Shown here: piece after piece, positions 39,063-47,318 of the stretch
Layout of the letters: each line of letters begins with the position of its first letter
Numbering within the stretch: the first letter of the stretch is position 1
NCBI GenBank assembly: GCA_009772895.1
Contig: WOUP01000001.1
Span: forward strand, 372,001 to 436,000
From: Puniceicoccaceae bacterium 5H
GTDB taxonomy: Bacteria > Verrucomicrobiota > Verrucomicrobiia > Opitutales > Oceanipulchritudinaceae
Reading direction: 5' to 3'
DNA length: 64,000 nucleotides
The notes under the pieces: generated by a model
What the model was told of the DNA's origin: nothing
Databases searched by the model: none
What the model saw: the letters and a program-made list of their open reading frames with translations, nothing else
Translations under genes and position numbers: made by a program

Positions 39063-40723
39063 TCGGGCGGAGAAATGTTAAGAGCTTTGGTTAGCTGCTG
39101 CAGCGCGCGATCCAGCTCTCGGTTGGCGGTGTCGGCGTCACTGGAATCAAGCTTCGGCAAAATGGTAGATGTCAACTGTTCGACGACATCCGCAGAGACG
39201 GTATGGGGGGATTCCGCAGTGTTGACGATAACGGGTATCTTTCGCAAGTGCTCTTGCGTTTTCAGTGCATTCAACACCTCCCAGCCACTCATGTGCGGCA
39301 TCTGCAGATCCAGGATCATGAGGTCGACAGACTCCGTTTCCAGCTTTTCCAAAGCTTCGCGGCCATCGGCGGCTTCGATGACGACCGGGAAACGCTGCTC
39401 CAACATGGAAACGAGCCAATAGCGATAAGCTTCGTCGTCATCGGCCACCAGGATGCGCTGCGGATTGAGCGGCTTAAATACGGCTTCGGGTTCTGCCGGT
39501 TCGATGGCCACCACCGGGCTTGCCGGCAACTCCAACCGCTGCTCCGCTTCGCGCGGCAAATGCAAGGTAAAGGTTGATCCCTGTCCCGTTCGGCTCTCCA
39601 CCGTCAGGTATCCCCCGAGCATCTGCGAGAGACGCTGCGAAAGCGACAGGCCGAGACCGGTGCCCTTGGCACGTTTCTGCAACGGATTCTCGATCTGGAT
39701 AAATTCTTCGAAAATACGTTCCAGGTTTTCCGGTGCGATCCCGATTCCGGTGTCACTCACCTCAAAGGTCAGGCGATCCGCACGCACACTAACGGTGACT
39801 CGGACCTCACCCTTTTCCGTGAACTTGAGCGCATTGGAAACCAGATTGCGCAACACTTGAGTCAGCTTGCCGTCATCGGTATCCCAAACTAAGTCTTCCT
39901 GCGGTTCCTCGATCACGAGGGCCACCGGACTATCCTTGGCCTGCAACGGCCGCATCAGGCCCTTGAGGCTGTTCAGAACGGAGCGCAGGGAGGTCGGATG
40001 ATGGTAGACCTCGAGCTTCCCGGACTCTGCTTTGGTGAGATCGAGCAGGTCGTTCACCAAGCCGAGCAGCGTTTCGCCAGCGTGCTGGATTAGCTTCACT
40101 TGCTTGTCCTGCTCTTCCGTCAAGTCTCCGTCGAAGCGGTCAAGCAGCATTCGGCTCAGATTGACGATCGAAGTGAGGGGCGTGCGAAACTCGTGGGTGA
40201 TATTGGAAAGGAAGCGCTGCTTTACTTCGGCCGAATGGCGGATGGATTCGGCTTTTTCTTCCAACTCCGCATACAGCGCCACGACGCCGCGATTCGTTTC
40301 CTCAATCTCCCGGTTTAACTCGAAGCTCTCGTTGCGCCGGAGTTTCAGTTCGCGCAATACATCGAGGACATTCGACGCTTCGAGCGGGGCCCCCAGAATC
40401 GGCGTCTGGTCTACCTTGAAAATGAGTTCGGTTTCGTGCTGCTCCAGCTCGAAGCCCAGTTGGGTTGCTTGCTGCGTCAGCGAGGCCAGCCAATCCCCGG
40501 GCGGGCTCTGCCAGGCGAACTTCGCGCTCGGGGTAGCCTCCGACTCCAGGCTCGCACTTAAAGGGATCTCTCGGCGAATGCTCTGTTGTACGATTTCATC
40601 AAGTAAAGTGAGCGCGCCAAGCTTCGTGGCCCCGTCGATCTCCGCACACTCCAGAGCCTCCCGCCAGTGCTGGACAAGAAGATGGCAGGAAGATGACGAT
40701 GCTGTGATCTCGTAGTCGGGCAT
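39053..40723 (-). CDS. Hybrid histidine kinase with C-terminal receiver
   Basis: The 556-residue soluble kinase lacks membrane segments. The HisKA phosphoacceptor is His177 in LSNITHEFRTPLTS, and the ATPase motifs are GIGIAPENLERIF and GLGLSLSQRLSQM. The C-terminal receiver has VDLMILDLQMPHMSGW with its aspartate near residue 485. The first 110 residues do not match a usual sensor domain. They include TKLGALTLLDEIVQQSIRRE, which loosely resembles the N-box helix of a degenerate RsbT-like ATPase; this is a speculative reading. It follows the SpoIIE-phosphatase gene by 9 bases and overlaps the next kinase gene, so it is part of the stressosome operon. Confidence 0.9.
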   Translation of the reverse strand: MPDYEITASSSSCHLLVQHWREALECAEIDGATKLGALTLLDEIVQQSIRREIPLSASLESEATPSAKFAWQSPPGDWLASLTQQATQLGFELEQHETELIFKVDQTPILGAPLEASNVLDVLRELKLRRNESFELNREIEETNRGVVALYAELEEKAESIRHSAEVKQRFLSNITHEFRTPLTSIVNLSRMLLDRFDGDLTEEQDKQVKLIQHAGETLLGLVNDLLDLTKAESGKLEVYHHPTSLRSVLNSLKGLMRPLQAKDSPVALVIEEPQEDLVWDTDDGKLTQVLRNLVSNALKFTEKGEVRVTVSVRADRLTFEVSDTGIGIAPENLERIFEEFIQIENPLQKRAKGTGLGLSLSQRLSQMLGGYLTVESRTGQGSTFTLHLPREAEQRLELPASPVVAIEPAEPEAVFKPLNPQRILVADDDEAYRYWLVSMLEQRFPVVIEAADGREALEKLETESVDLMILDLQMPHMSGWEVLNALKTQEHLRKIPVIVNTAESPHTVSADVVEQLTSTILPKLDSSDADTANRELDRALQQLTKALNISPPECT

Positions 40724-40732
40724 TCGCTAGCT

Positions 40733-41770
40733 CTAGGCTACAGGAGGGAATACGAGGATGCCAACATCATCCCGCCCCCGACCGAATTGATTGAACAGGA
40801 TGGATGCCGCCAGCATCGGCGCCATACGCCAGACATTCAGGCCGGGCGGCAACTGCCACCGTGACTGAACGCCGTCGGTAGCCATGACAAACGCCTCAGT
40901 GGGATGCAGAGGGTAGACTTGCGAGTGAGCCCGCGATTTTTCGACGCCCACAATGCCGTTGGAGGTTAGCAGGTAACGGTTGCGGGTCTTCTCTCCGATC
41001 ATGCCCTGGACGTTACCCAGGCTGCAAAACTCTACCTGATGCTGCTCTCGGCTAATCCGGGCCAGCGCAACTGCAGCCCCCCGCGTGCGGCGCAAATCTG
41101 CATGCATGCGCTCGATCATTTCTGGCAATTCCATGCGCGCATCACGCTCCACGATCCCGTGAAAACACTCTTGTGCGCACAGCACCGCCTTGGCTGCGTC
41201 CGGGCCATGCCCCAACCCATCAGCCAGAAGCGCCAATTCGAAATCCGGCGTGCAGTGCAGCGACCAGGCATCTCCTGAAACCTGTTCATTGGGATGCGGT
41301 ACCAGCAAACCGGCAAAGTTGCACATGCGCTCACGGACTTTCTGCTCGAGTCGCGAATGCTCGCCCCAGAAGCGCATGAGAAATACCGCCCCCTGGCGCG
41401 GCTGGCTGAACACCTCGAACTCGTCGGAAAGGCGTTTCAGAGCCCCCAGTCCCGTGCCCATGGAGCCAGCAGAAGAGTAGCCATCCTGCATGCACTTGGA
41501 GATGTCGACCATACCCTGACCACTGTCGATCGCCAGAACATCGAGGTAATGGGTGTCCTGGGAGGCCACCGTCTGGGCCACGATCAGGCCCTTGCCGGCG
41601 TGCTTGATGATGTTGCGCGCGGCCTCCTGCACCGTAATCTCGATGCGCGAGGCGGTCGTGTCACCGAAACCATGGCGCTTGGCCAATTCGACTACCTGAC
41701 GCCGAGCCCAGCCGACATCGGCCCTTTCGACCACCGGTTGGCGCGCAATTGCAGTTCCTCTTAGAATCAT
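40733..41770 (-). CDS. RsbT-like ATPase fused to SpoIIE-type (RsbX-like) phosphatase
   Basis: The N-terminal 130 residues form a GHKL ATPase like RsbT/RsbW, with N-box TVQEAARNIIKHAG (47-60), DSGQGM (82-87) and SMGTGLGALKRL. The C-terminal part is a PP2C/SpoIIE phosphatase with SGDAWSL (Asp167), LADGLGHGPDAAKA (Asp184), ATDGVQ and GRDDVGIL at the end. In known stressosomes RsbX removes phosphate from RsbS and RsbR to reset the complex. Here a second switch-kinase domain is joined to it, giving 345 residues. The start overlaps the rsbT stop (ATGA). Confidence 0.88.
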   Translation of the reverse strand: MILRGTAIARQPVVERADVGWARRQVVELAKRHGFGDTTASRIEITVQEAARNIIKHAGKGLIVAQTVASQDTHYLDVLAIDSGQGMVDISKCMQDGYSSAGSMGTGLGALKRLSDEFEVFSQPRQGAVFLMRFWGEHSRLEQKVRERMCNFAGLLVPHPNEQVSGDAWSLHCTPDFELALLADGLGHGPDAAKAVLCAQECFHGIVERDARMELPEMIERMHADLRRTRGAAVALARISREQHQVEFCSLGNVQGMIGEKTRNRYLLTSNGIVGVEKSRAHSQVYPLHPTEAFVMATDGVQSRWQLPPGLNVWRMAPMLAASILFNQFGRGRDDVGILVFPPVA

Positions 41771-42171
41771 AGCCAGCGGGTGATGGAGACCGTAGTTCCT
41801 TCCCCGGGAGCCGATTTTACTTCAAACTCGTTACTGAGCCGACGGGCCCCTCCCAGTCCCAGGCCCAAGCCTGATCCCGTGGAGTAACCGTCTTCCAGCG
41901 CCTTTTCGATATTCTCGATTCCCGGGCCCTGATCCTGAATCGTCAGGCAGACTCCGGTCCGGGTGCCTTGCTGCTTTTTTTCAATGGTCGCCATGCCTCC
42001 TCCTCCATAGATCAGCGCATTGCGTGCCAACTCGCTGGCGGCAGTAACGAGCTTCGTCTGGTCGATCAAAGAAAAGCCGATTTCGCTGGCAAGCTTGCGC
42101 ACGGCCTGGCGAACGTAAACAACATCGGGCTCTGTCGAGATGGACAGCTGCAGGTGCTCATTCCCGCTCAT
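41767..42171 (-). CDS. rsbT: Stressosome switch kinase RsbT
   Basis: Serine/threonine kinase of the GHKL fold that phosphorylates RsbS and RsbR and is released from the stressosome on stress. The N-box is ASELARNALIYGGGG, then DQGPGIENI and the ATP lid GLGLGLGGARRLSNEF. The length from the ATG at 42171 is 134 residues, as in B. subtilis RsbT (133). The frame is open 20 codons further, but GAGGAGG sits 6 bases before 42171 and fixes the start. It overlaps rsbS by 14 bases. Confidence 0.95.
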   Translation of the reverse strand: MSGNEHLQLSISTEPDVVYVRQAVRKLASEIGFSLIDQTKLVTAASELARNALIYGGGGMATIEKKQQGTRTGVCLTIQDQGPGIENIEKALEDGYSTGSGLGLGLGGARRLSNEFEVKSAPGEGTTVSITRWL

Positions 42172-42547
42172 CGGATGCCTCCTCGTCCCTGCCAGCCAGG
42201 AAGCGCCGTAAAAATCGCATGCCTTGATCAATGTGCAATGCAGTTTGCACTCCGCTCAGCGATAACCCAAGCTCTACCAGAGTGATAGCTACCGCCGGCT
42301 GCATCCCGACAACGATGGCATGGCAATCCTGGATACGGGCCATGGTGGAAATGTCGGCCAGCATGCGACCGATAAAAGAGTCGACGATTTCCAGCCCGGA
42401 AATGTCGATGATCACGCCGCGGGCATGATGCGTCGCGATCGCGGTCGTGAGGTCGTCCTGCAGCTTGACCGCCAGGGCGTCGTCGAGATCTGTCTGGATC
42501 GAAACGAGGAGGAACTCTTCGACCCGAAGGATAGGAATGCGATACAT
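42158..42547 (-). CDS. rsbS: Stressosome core protein RsbS (STAS domain)
   Basis: Single STAS-domain scaffold of the stressosome. The 129-residue protein matches B. subtilis RsbS across its length: MYRIPILRVEEFLLVSIQTDL at the N-terminus, GVIIDISGLEIVDSFIGRML in the middle, and GMQPAVAITLVELGL later. Ser57 in VDSF corresponds to Ser59, the RsbT target in B. subtilis. It sits between rsbR (11 bases upstream) and rsbT. The C-terminal 15 residues (FLAGRDEEASDERE) are extra, acidic and overlap rsbT. Confidence 0.95.
   Translation of the reverse strand: MYRIPILRVEEFLLVSIQTDLDDALAVKLQDDLTTAIATHHARGVIIDISGLEIVDSFIGRMLADISTMARIQDCHAIVVGMQPAVAITLVELGLSLSGVQTALHIDQGMRFLRRFLAGRDEEASDERE
42178..42184 (-). 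promoter_or_regulatory. Shine-Dalgarno of rsbT inside rsbS
   Basis: GAGGAGG on the minus strand, 6 bases upstream of the rsbT ATG, lies within the last codons of rsbS. It decides the rsbT start and suggests coupled translation. Confidence 0.9.
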
Positions 42548-42558
42548 GAGGAAACGGC

Positions 42559-43431
42559 CTAGATGTCCTGAACCTTCTGCCGCTTTTTCTTGAGCGCGAG
42601 GGCGAAGGCGTCAGCCAGCGTGCCCTTGGTCGTGACGTTGCCCAACTCGACGCCGAGATGAACGATCGTCTGGGCAATCTGCGGGCGAATGCCACTGATG
42701 ATACATTCCGCGCCCATCAAGCGGGCCGCAGTCACTGTCTTCAAAAGATGCTGTGCCACGAGGGTATCCACGGCCGGAACGCCCGTAATGTCGATGATCG
42801 CGATGTCGGAGCCGGTCGCGACGATCTTTTGCAACAGGCTTTCCATCACCGTCTGCGTGCGCTCGCTATCGAGCGTACCGATCACCGGAAGCGCCAGGAT
42901 GCCGTTCCAGAGGCTGACCACCGGCGTGGACAGCTCGAGCAGGTCTTGCTGTTGCCGCTGGATAATGGCCTCGCGGGTGTTGATAAAGACTTCCGTCGTA
43001 TTCAAGCCCAGGCGGTCCAGCAACATGGTGGCCTGCCAGATGTCATCGAGCAGTGCGGTCGTGTCGTTGTCGCCATGTGCTTCCTTGAGCTCGCGAAAGA
43101 GCGGGCGCTTGAGGGAAAAGACAAAGGTAGCGGTTTCCGTCGGCGTAAAGCCTTGTTCGCTGCGGGAGCGGGAAAGCTCGTCCAGCAGGTCGCGCAGCTC
43201 GTCGTAGGCCGCCGTCTTCTCTGGATTGACGCCGGCAACCTTGATTGCCTTGCGCAGGAGATCGAGAAAACGCGAGGCTTGTTCACGCAGTTCGCTTTCG
43301 CGAATCAGGTTGAGAAGACGCCCCCCATCGACCTGTAGCTCACTGATCCAGGTGTCCAGGATGCGGTCGAGGTTCTTCTCGATAACGAGAGGTAAGCGAG
43401 AGTCGGCTGAGTTTTGCGGAGAGGTGGTCAT
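42559..43431 (-). CDS. rsbR: Stressosome sensor RsbR
   Basis: The C-terminal STAS domain (about 165-285) carries both RsbT target positions of B. subtilis RsbRA as Thr169 (ELSTPVVS) and Thr223 (AVDTLVAQ). The N-terminal domain (about 1-150) is helical and globin-like by pattern, as in RsbR family sensors, but I see no heme or flavin ligand that I could defend. The start at MTTSPQNSADS gives 290 residues; the frame is open further upstream but is unlike the family. It is the first gene of the stressosome-kinase operon, with the promoter expected in 43432-43530. Confidence 0.93.
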   Translation of the reverse strand: MTTSPQNSADSRLPLVIEKNLDRILDTWISELQVDGGRLLNLIRESELREQASRFLDLLRKAIKVAGVNPEKTAAYDELRDLLDELSRSRSEQGFTPTETATFVFSLKRPLFRELKEAHGDNDTTALLDDIWQATMLLDRLGLNTTEVFINTREAIIQRQQQDLLELSTPVVSLWNGILALPVIGTLDSERTQTVMESLLQKIVATGSDIAIIDITGVPAVDTLVAQHLLKTVTAARLMGAECIISGIRPQIAQTIVHLGVELGNVTTKGTLADAFALALKKKRQKVQDI

Positions 43432-43530
43432 GAGAACGGGTGTTGGGAATAGCCCTAGAGGTTTTTTGGGGCTACTGAAAGTGTAAAATATCCCCCGACC
43501 CTCTACCAAATGGCCACGTCCCACCGGCTC
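43432..43530. other. Region upstream of rsbR with inverted repeat
   Basis: An inverted repeat TAGCCC (43450-43455) and GGGCTA (43469-43474) with a 13-base centre lies 19 bases before the rsbR start. No T run follows on either strand, so it does not look like a terminator. It could be an operator or a leader structure for the operon. I could not assign a -35/-10 pair with confidence. Confidence 0.3.
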
Positions 43531-44364
43531 TCAGCGCGCTTCCACCTTATCGCGTCGCCGGGGGTCCAACATGTGGGCGACCTTGAATCGATCCTCCTCG
43601 TCCTCACAGTATTGCTGCCCCCGCCAGACACGCTTGCGCAAACGGATCTCGTTTCCGTCGATCGTAATCCAGTTGTAGGCGTTGGGCTCGCTCTTCAGGC
43701 GAGTGGAGGTGGCGGTGGCGGCCTGGATAACCAGAATCCGCTCGACGATCTGGTGCTGGGTCAACGCATGTCCGGTAAAGCCCAGGTGCAGGTGCCCTGA
43801 CAGCAGCAGGTCCACCCCGATCTCGGCAAACGCATGCAGCGCATCGTGGGCGTTGCCGATAACGCCCCGATCCTTGGCGATATCGGGCACCAGAAATGGG
43901 TGGTGCGTCACCACGATCTTCATCTTACCGGCGGGCACATCCGCGAACGAGCGCTCCACGATGCCGATTTGCCGGTCACTGATGCGTCCCTTGGACCAAT
44001 CCGCATAAAATCCGCCCGCCCGCGCCGTATTGAGCCCGAGGACCGCGCAATTTTCGGCTTCGACAAAGGGGAAAAGCTCATCGGTGAGGTAGCGGCGGTA
44101 GCGCTTCAGCGGCTTCACAAAACGCTCCAACAGGTTCCAGTGCGGCAGGTCGTGGTTGCCAGGCACGAGCAGCTGCGGTTGCGGCAGCGACTCGATAAAG
44201 GCCTTGGCCTGCAGAAACTCCTCTTTCTTGGCCCGTTGCGTAAAGTCGCCGCTGATCACGAGGATGTCGGGCTTTTGCCGATTCAGGTCCGCCCGCAGGG
44301 CTTCGAGCAGTTCGGGCAGCGTCGTGCCAAAGTGAAGGTCCGAGATATGGGCCAGCGTCGTCAC
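43531..44364 (-). CDS. Metallophosphoesterase (Icc/CpdA-like)
   Basis: Calcineurin-like phosphoesterase with a two-metal site: HISDLHFG, LVISGDFTQRA, LLVPGNHDLPHWN, VVTHHPFLV and LLLSGHLHLG. The 277-residue length suits the cyclic-nucleotide phosphodiesterase / metallophosphatase group, and 3',5'-cyclic AMP is one candidate substrate. No signal peptide is present. It follows the lipid kinase gene by only 4 bases, and these two probably form one transcription unit. Confidence 0.9.
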   Translation of the reverse strand: MTTLAHISDLHFGTTLPELLEALRADLNRQKPDILVISGDFTQRAKKEEFLQAKAFIESLPQPQLLVPGNHDLPHWNLLERFVKPLKRYRRYLTDELFPFVEAENCAVLGLNTARAGGFYADWSKGRISDRQIGIVERSFADVPAGKMKIVVTHHPFLVPDIAKDRGVIGNAHDALHAFAEIGVDLLLSGHLHLGFTGHALTQHQIVERILVIQAATATSTRLKSEPNAYNWITIDGNEIRLRKRVWRGQQYCEDEEDRFKVAHMLDPRRRDKVEAR

Positions 44365-44368
44365 AGTC

Positions 44369-45328
44369 CTAAGCTTTTTCAGTAATGCACTCCTGGCAAG
44401 ACGCGTCCTCCTCCAGTTGCGGAGCCGTCAACACCTTCAGGCCGCGCGCCTCGATCTTGTAGTGCAGAGGGGTTTTCATGCGAAATACCTCGCCGTCGGT
44501 CATGGAACGGACGCGGCGACGGAAACGCGGGCGGATCTCGACTTCCTTGCTCCGGAACGACTTGAGTTCAGGCACCTTGTCCCACCACCCCAGCAAAAGG
44601 GCCGCCGTCACCCAAAGCATTTGCCACCGGCCAGGGCTGTCGAAGACGTAAATGCCCAACTGCCCTTCATCGAGCGCCCGCCGTTTGGGCAACTGCCCCA
44701 GCACTGCCTCGTCGTAGCAGTTATTGGAGACGATGATCAGGCGGCTGCACAAATTGTGCTTTTCGCCTTCCACCGTCGTCAGCGATACCCGTAACAATGG
44801 ATAGGTGGCCAGCATGCGGATGCCCGCGATGGCCACCCGGGTCCACTTGACCAGAAAGAAGCGTCCGCGCAAGGATTCGCGCGTCTCGGAGATCCGAGGG
44901 TAGACGCCCAATACGGACATACAGGTAAAGGGCACGCCGTTGACCTCGGCGACATCGATTTCTCGTGCTTCACCCTCGATCAAGAGGTCCAGGGCCTCTT
45001 CCCAGTCTTCCGGCAGGCCGAGATCCTTGGCCAGCAGGTTCATCGTCCCCAGGGGCAGGATGGCGAGCGTCTTGCCCGTGCCGCGCAACATCTCCACCGC
45101 GGTGGCGATCGTCCCGTCACCACCGCCCACCAGAATGGTGTCCGCACCGTCATCTGCGGCTTCCTGCAAGGTCTGCTTGAGGGTGTCGCCATCGACGATA
45201 CGTGCGTTTACCGTCCAAGCATTTTGCTCGAAGGCCTCAGTGATCCGTTTTGCCACGGCCTCCGCATCCATCTGGATGAGGGTTCCCGAGCGTTGGTTGA
45301 GAATGATTTGAAGCCGCTTGGCGGGCAT
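44369..45328 (-). CDS. Diacylglycerol/lipid kinase family protein
   Basis: ATP-dependent lipid kinase of the DagK/YegS/sphingosine-kinase fold. VGGGDGTIATAVEML is the diagnostic nucleotide-binding motif, and LPLGTMNLLAKDLGLP is the second conserved block. TDGEVFRMKTPLHYKI occurs near the C-terminus. The start MPAKRLQI at 45328 gives 319 residues and is preceded by AAGGTG, so it is preferred over a start 13 codons upstream. The lipid substrate is not determined. It precedes the phosphoesterase gene and diverges from the YciF-like gene. Confidence 0.88.
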   Translation of the reverse strand: MPAKRLQIILNQRSGTLIQMDAEAVAKRITEAFEQNAWTVNARIVDGDTLKQTLQEAADDGADTILVGGGDGTIATAVEMLRGTGKTLAILPLGTMNLLAKDLGLPEDWEEALDLLIEGEAREIDVAEVNGVPFTCMSVLGVYPRISETRESLRGRFFLVKWTRVAIAGIRMLATYPLLRVSLTTVEGEKHNLCSRLIIVSNNCYDEAVLGQLPKRRALDEGQLGIYVFDSPGRWQMLWVTAALLLGWWDKVPELKSFRSKEVEIRPRFRRRVRSMTDGEVFRMKTPLHYKIEARGLKVLTAPQLEEDASCQECITEKA

Positions 45329-45403
45329 ACGAGCACCTTTAGCAGATGTTGTTCCCATTATTGGCACGCTGCTTTCTAGAAGGCAAGGGAACCCAATTCA
45401 ATT

Positions 45404-45910
45404 ATGGCAGACACGACTACACGATTTACCGAATGGCTGAAAAACGCCTATGGGATGGAAAAGGCTTTCATCGAGATGCTCGAACGCCAGTCCTCCCGTC
45501 TCGAGAACTACCCTTTCTTTGCCGAAAAGGTCACCGACCACCTGGAGGCTTCCAAGAAAAGCGCCGACCGCATCGGTCAACTGCTGCAGGACATGGGCGA
45601 GAAGCCCGACAGCGCCTTCTCGGGCGTCAGCTCTCTTGCGGCCAAGTTCAGCTCGCTCTTCAACACGACATCCGACCACGAAGCGGTTCAGTATGCCCTC
45701 TCCAACTTCGGCTATGTGAACTTCGCGATCGCCTCCTATGTGTCGCTGCTCGCTTCCGCTGACCAGCTCAACCATGAAAAGGCCAAGCCGGTGATCGAGC
45801 AGAACCTGAGCGACAAGCGGGAGTTCGCCGACTTCCTCGCCGACAACATCCCGGCGGTGACGCTGCGCTTCCTTGAACGTGAAAGCGTAGCCGCCAAGGC
45901 CAAGCGGTAG
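45404..45910 (+). CDS. YciF/YciE-type ferritin-like protein (DUF892)
   Basis: A 168-residue all-helical protein: an amphipathic N-terminal helix with EWLKNAYGMEKAFIEMLERQ, helix pairs with conserved His/Glu (DHLEASKKSADRIGQLLQ) and FGYVNFAIASYVSLLASADQL. These fit the DUF892 family, which has a ferritin-like four-helix bundle and is often stress-induced. The likely roles are metal binding or oxidative and osmotic stress response. It stands alone between divergent genes and has its own terminator. Confidence 0.8.
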   Translation: MADTTTRFTEWLKNAYGMEKAFIEMLERQSSRLENYPFFAEKVTDHLEASKKSADRIGQLLQDMGEKPDSAFSGVSSLAAKFSSLFNTTSDHEAVQYALSNFGYVNFAIASYVSLLASADQLNHEKAKPVIEQNLSDKREFADFLADNIPAVTLRFLERESVAAKAKR

Positions 45911-45942
45911 GGACGGCACCCGCTCTTCTCCCAACCTTCCAG

Positions 45943-45970
45943 GGCCCCGGTTACGGGGCCTTTTCTATTT
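45943..45970 (+). terminator. Rho-independent terminator after the YciF-like gene
   Basis: GGCCCCG pairs with CGGGGCC across a GTTA loop and is followed by TTTTCTATTT. Confidence 0.9.
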
Positions 45971-46108
45971 TGCAGCGTGCATCTCAGCCCGATTCTCAGC
46001 CTGCACCGTGCACCGCCCCGGACCACCGCCAGCAATCCCCTGCCCTCTGAATCAGCGACCCGGAGGACCATGAAGCGGATGGCATGGCTTAGGCTTGATA
46101 TTCCGCTT

Positions 46109-47272
46109 ATGAGCGAAATCGATTTACTGCCCGTTGACATGCTGAAGGAGCAACTGAAAGAAGCCGATCAGCGCTTTCCTACTCTTACCCTGGCGATGCC
46201 GATGGCCAAGGCGGGCCGTGATTCACTTGGAAATCCCACGCGCCTGAAACATAACCTGCAAGACATCGAACGCTTTGCAGAGGAAAAGAACTTCAACCTG
46301 CCCAAGAACTTTTTGGAGCCGCTGCAAGGACTGCTCGATAACTACGATTTTTGGCAGCACCAACGCCACGGGCTAGGCATCGTCCTCAACGAGGATTCGC
46401 TGGTCGTAGGCGGCCTGCCTTACGAGCCGGACGAATACTGGGCCTTTGACCGCACGATGCGTATCCTCCCCTTCTTGCCCCTTTTCGAGCAAGCCTTGGA
46501 TGCCTACGTGCTTCTGCTGGCCAAGGGCCATGTCGCCCTTTATCGCCTGCACAACGAACAATTCGAAAAGGTCGATGTGCCGGGCATGCCGACCAGCTTG
46601 AGCGAAGCGATGAAGTTTCGGGAGAATATCGACAACCTGCAGGTGCGCTCTCAGAGCCCGACGCCGCAGGTGGACGACCCGAAGTTTTACGGTCCGGGTG
46701 GCGACGAGGAACACCAGGAGCGCAAGATCAAGGAGTTCTTCGACCGCGTGGATGCGGCCGTCTGCAAGAAGATCAATAGCAGCAACCTCCCCCTGATTCT
46801 GGCCTGCCTGCCCGAACACCACGGGCGCTACGAAAAAGCCAACCGCTATGCCCACCTTGCCAAGAGCTTCGTCGACGGCAACCCCGATGCCAAGAAGCCG
46901 GCTCAACTGGCCGAGGAGGCGCGCGAGATCTTGCGCCAGATGCGCAAGGAGCGGCTCGACCAGATCGGCCAGCAGATCAACCAGGAGATCGCCCGTGGCG
47001 GGCGTGGAGAGCAGGATCCGCAGCAGCTGGCGCTCGATGCGCACTTCGGGCGCGTAGAAGTCTGTGTCGTCGATCCCCACTTCCGGCAAAACGCTGAAAT
47101 CGATCCGGAAGAAAACCACGTGAAGCTCCTCAACGGCGAAGTGAAAGCCGAGGCGACCGACCTCGCGGACTACATCGCGCGGGAGACCATTCGCAACAGC
47201 GGACACGTGATTGCGGCCGACCCGCATGACATCCCGGGAACGCGACCTTTTGCCGGGCTACTCCGTTACTAG
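46109..47272 (+). CDS. baeRF-type (archaeo-eukaryotic release-factor-like) protein
   Basis: Residues about 100-165 (RILPFLPLFEQALDAYVLLLAKGHVALYRLHNEQFEKVDVPGMP) and 210-290 (IKEFFDRVDAAVCKKINSSNLPLILACLPEHHGRYEKANRY) match the pattern of bacterial proteins with eRF1-like domains, known as baeRF families. These are suspected to act on stalled ribosomes or RNA, but their roles are mostly unproven. The C-terminus (about 355-387, ending HVIAADPHDIPGTRPFAGLLRY) resembles the last eRF1-like domain. The start MSEIDLLP gives 387 residues, and the longer upstream frame is not family-like. No GGQ motif, the peptide-release signature, is visible. Confidence 0.7.
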   Translation: MSEIDLLPVDMLKEQLKEADQRFPTLTLAMPMAKAGRDSLGNPTRLKHNLQDIERFAEEKNFNLPKNFLEPLQGLLDNYDFWQHQRHGLGIVLNEDSLVVGGLPYEPDEYWAFDRTMRILPFLPLFEQALDAYVLLLAKGHVALYRLHNEQFEKVDVPGMPTSLSEAMKFRENIDNLQVRSQSPTPQVDDPKFYGPGGDEEHQERKIKEFFDRVDAAVCKKINSSNLPLILACLPEHHGRYEKANRYAHLAKSFVDGNPDAKKPAQLAEEAREILRQMRKERLDQIGQQINQEIARGGRGEQDPQQLALDAHFGRVEVCVVDPHFRQNAEIDPEENHVKLLNGEVKAEATDLADYIARETIRNSGHVIAADPHDIPGTRPFAGLLRY

Positions 47273-47318
47273 GGAAAGCTGACTTGTCAAACAGCGCGCG
47301 CTGCTCTACATCTGCAGT

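Noticed and set aside
42172-42231. Longer rsbT start at 42231
   Set aside because: The ATG at 42171 has a strong GAGGAGG at 6 bases and gives the exact family length; the extra residues do not match RsbT.
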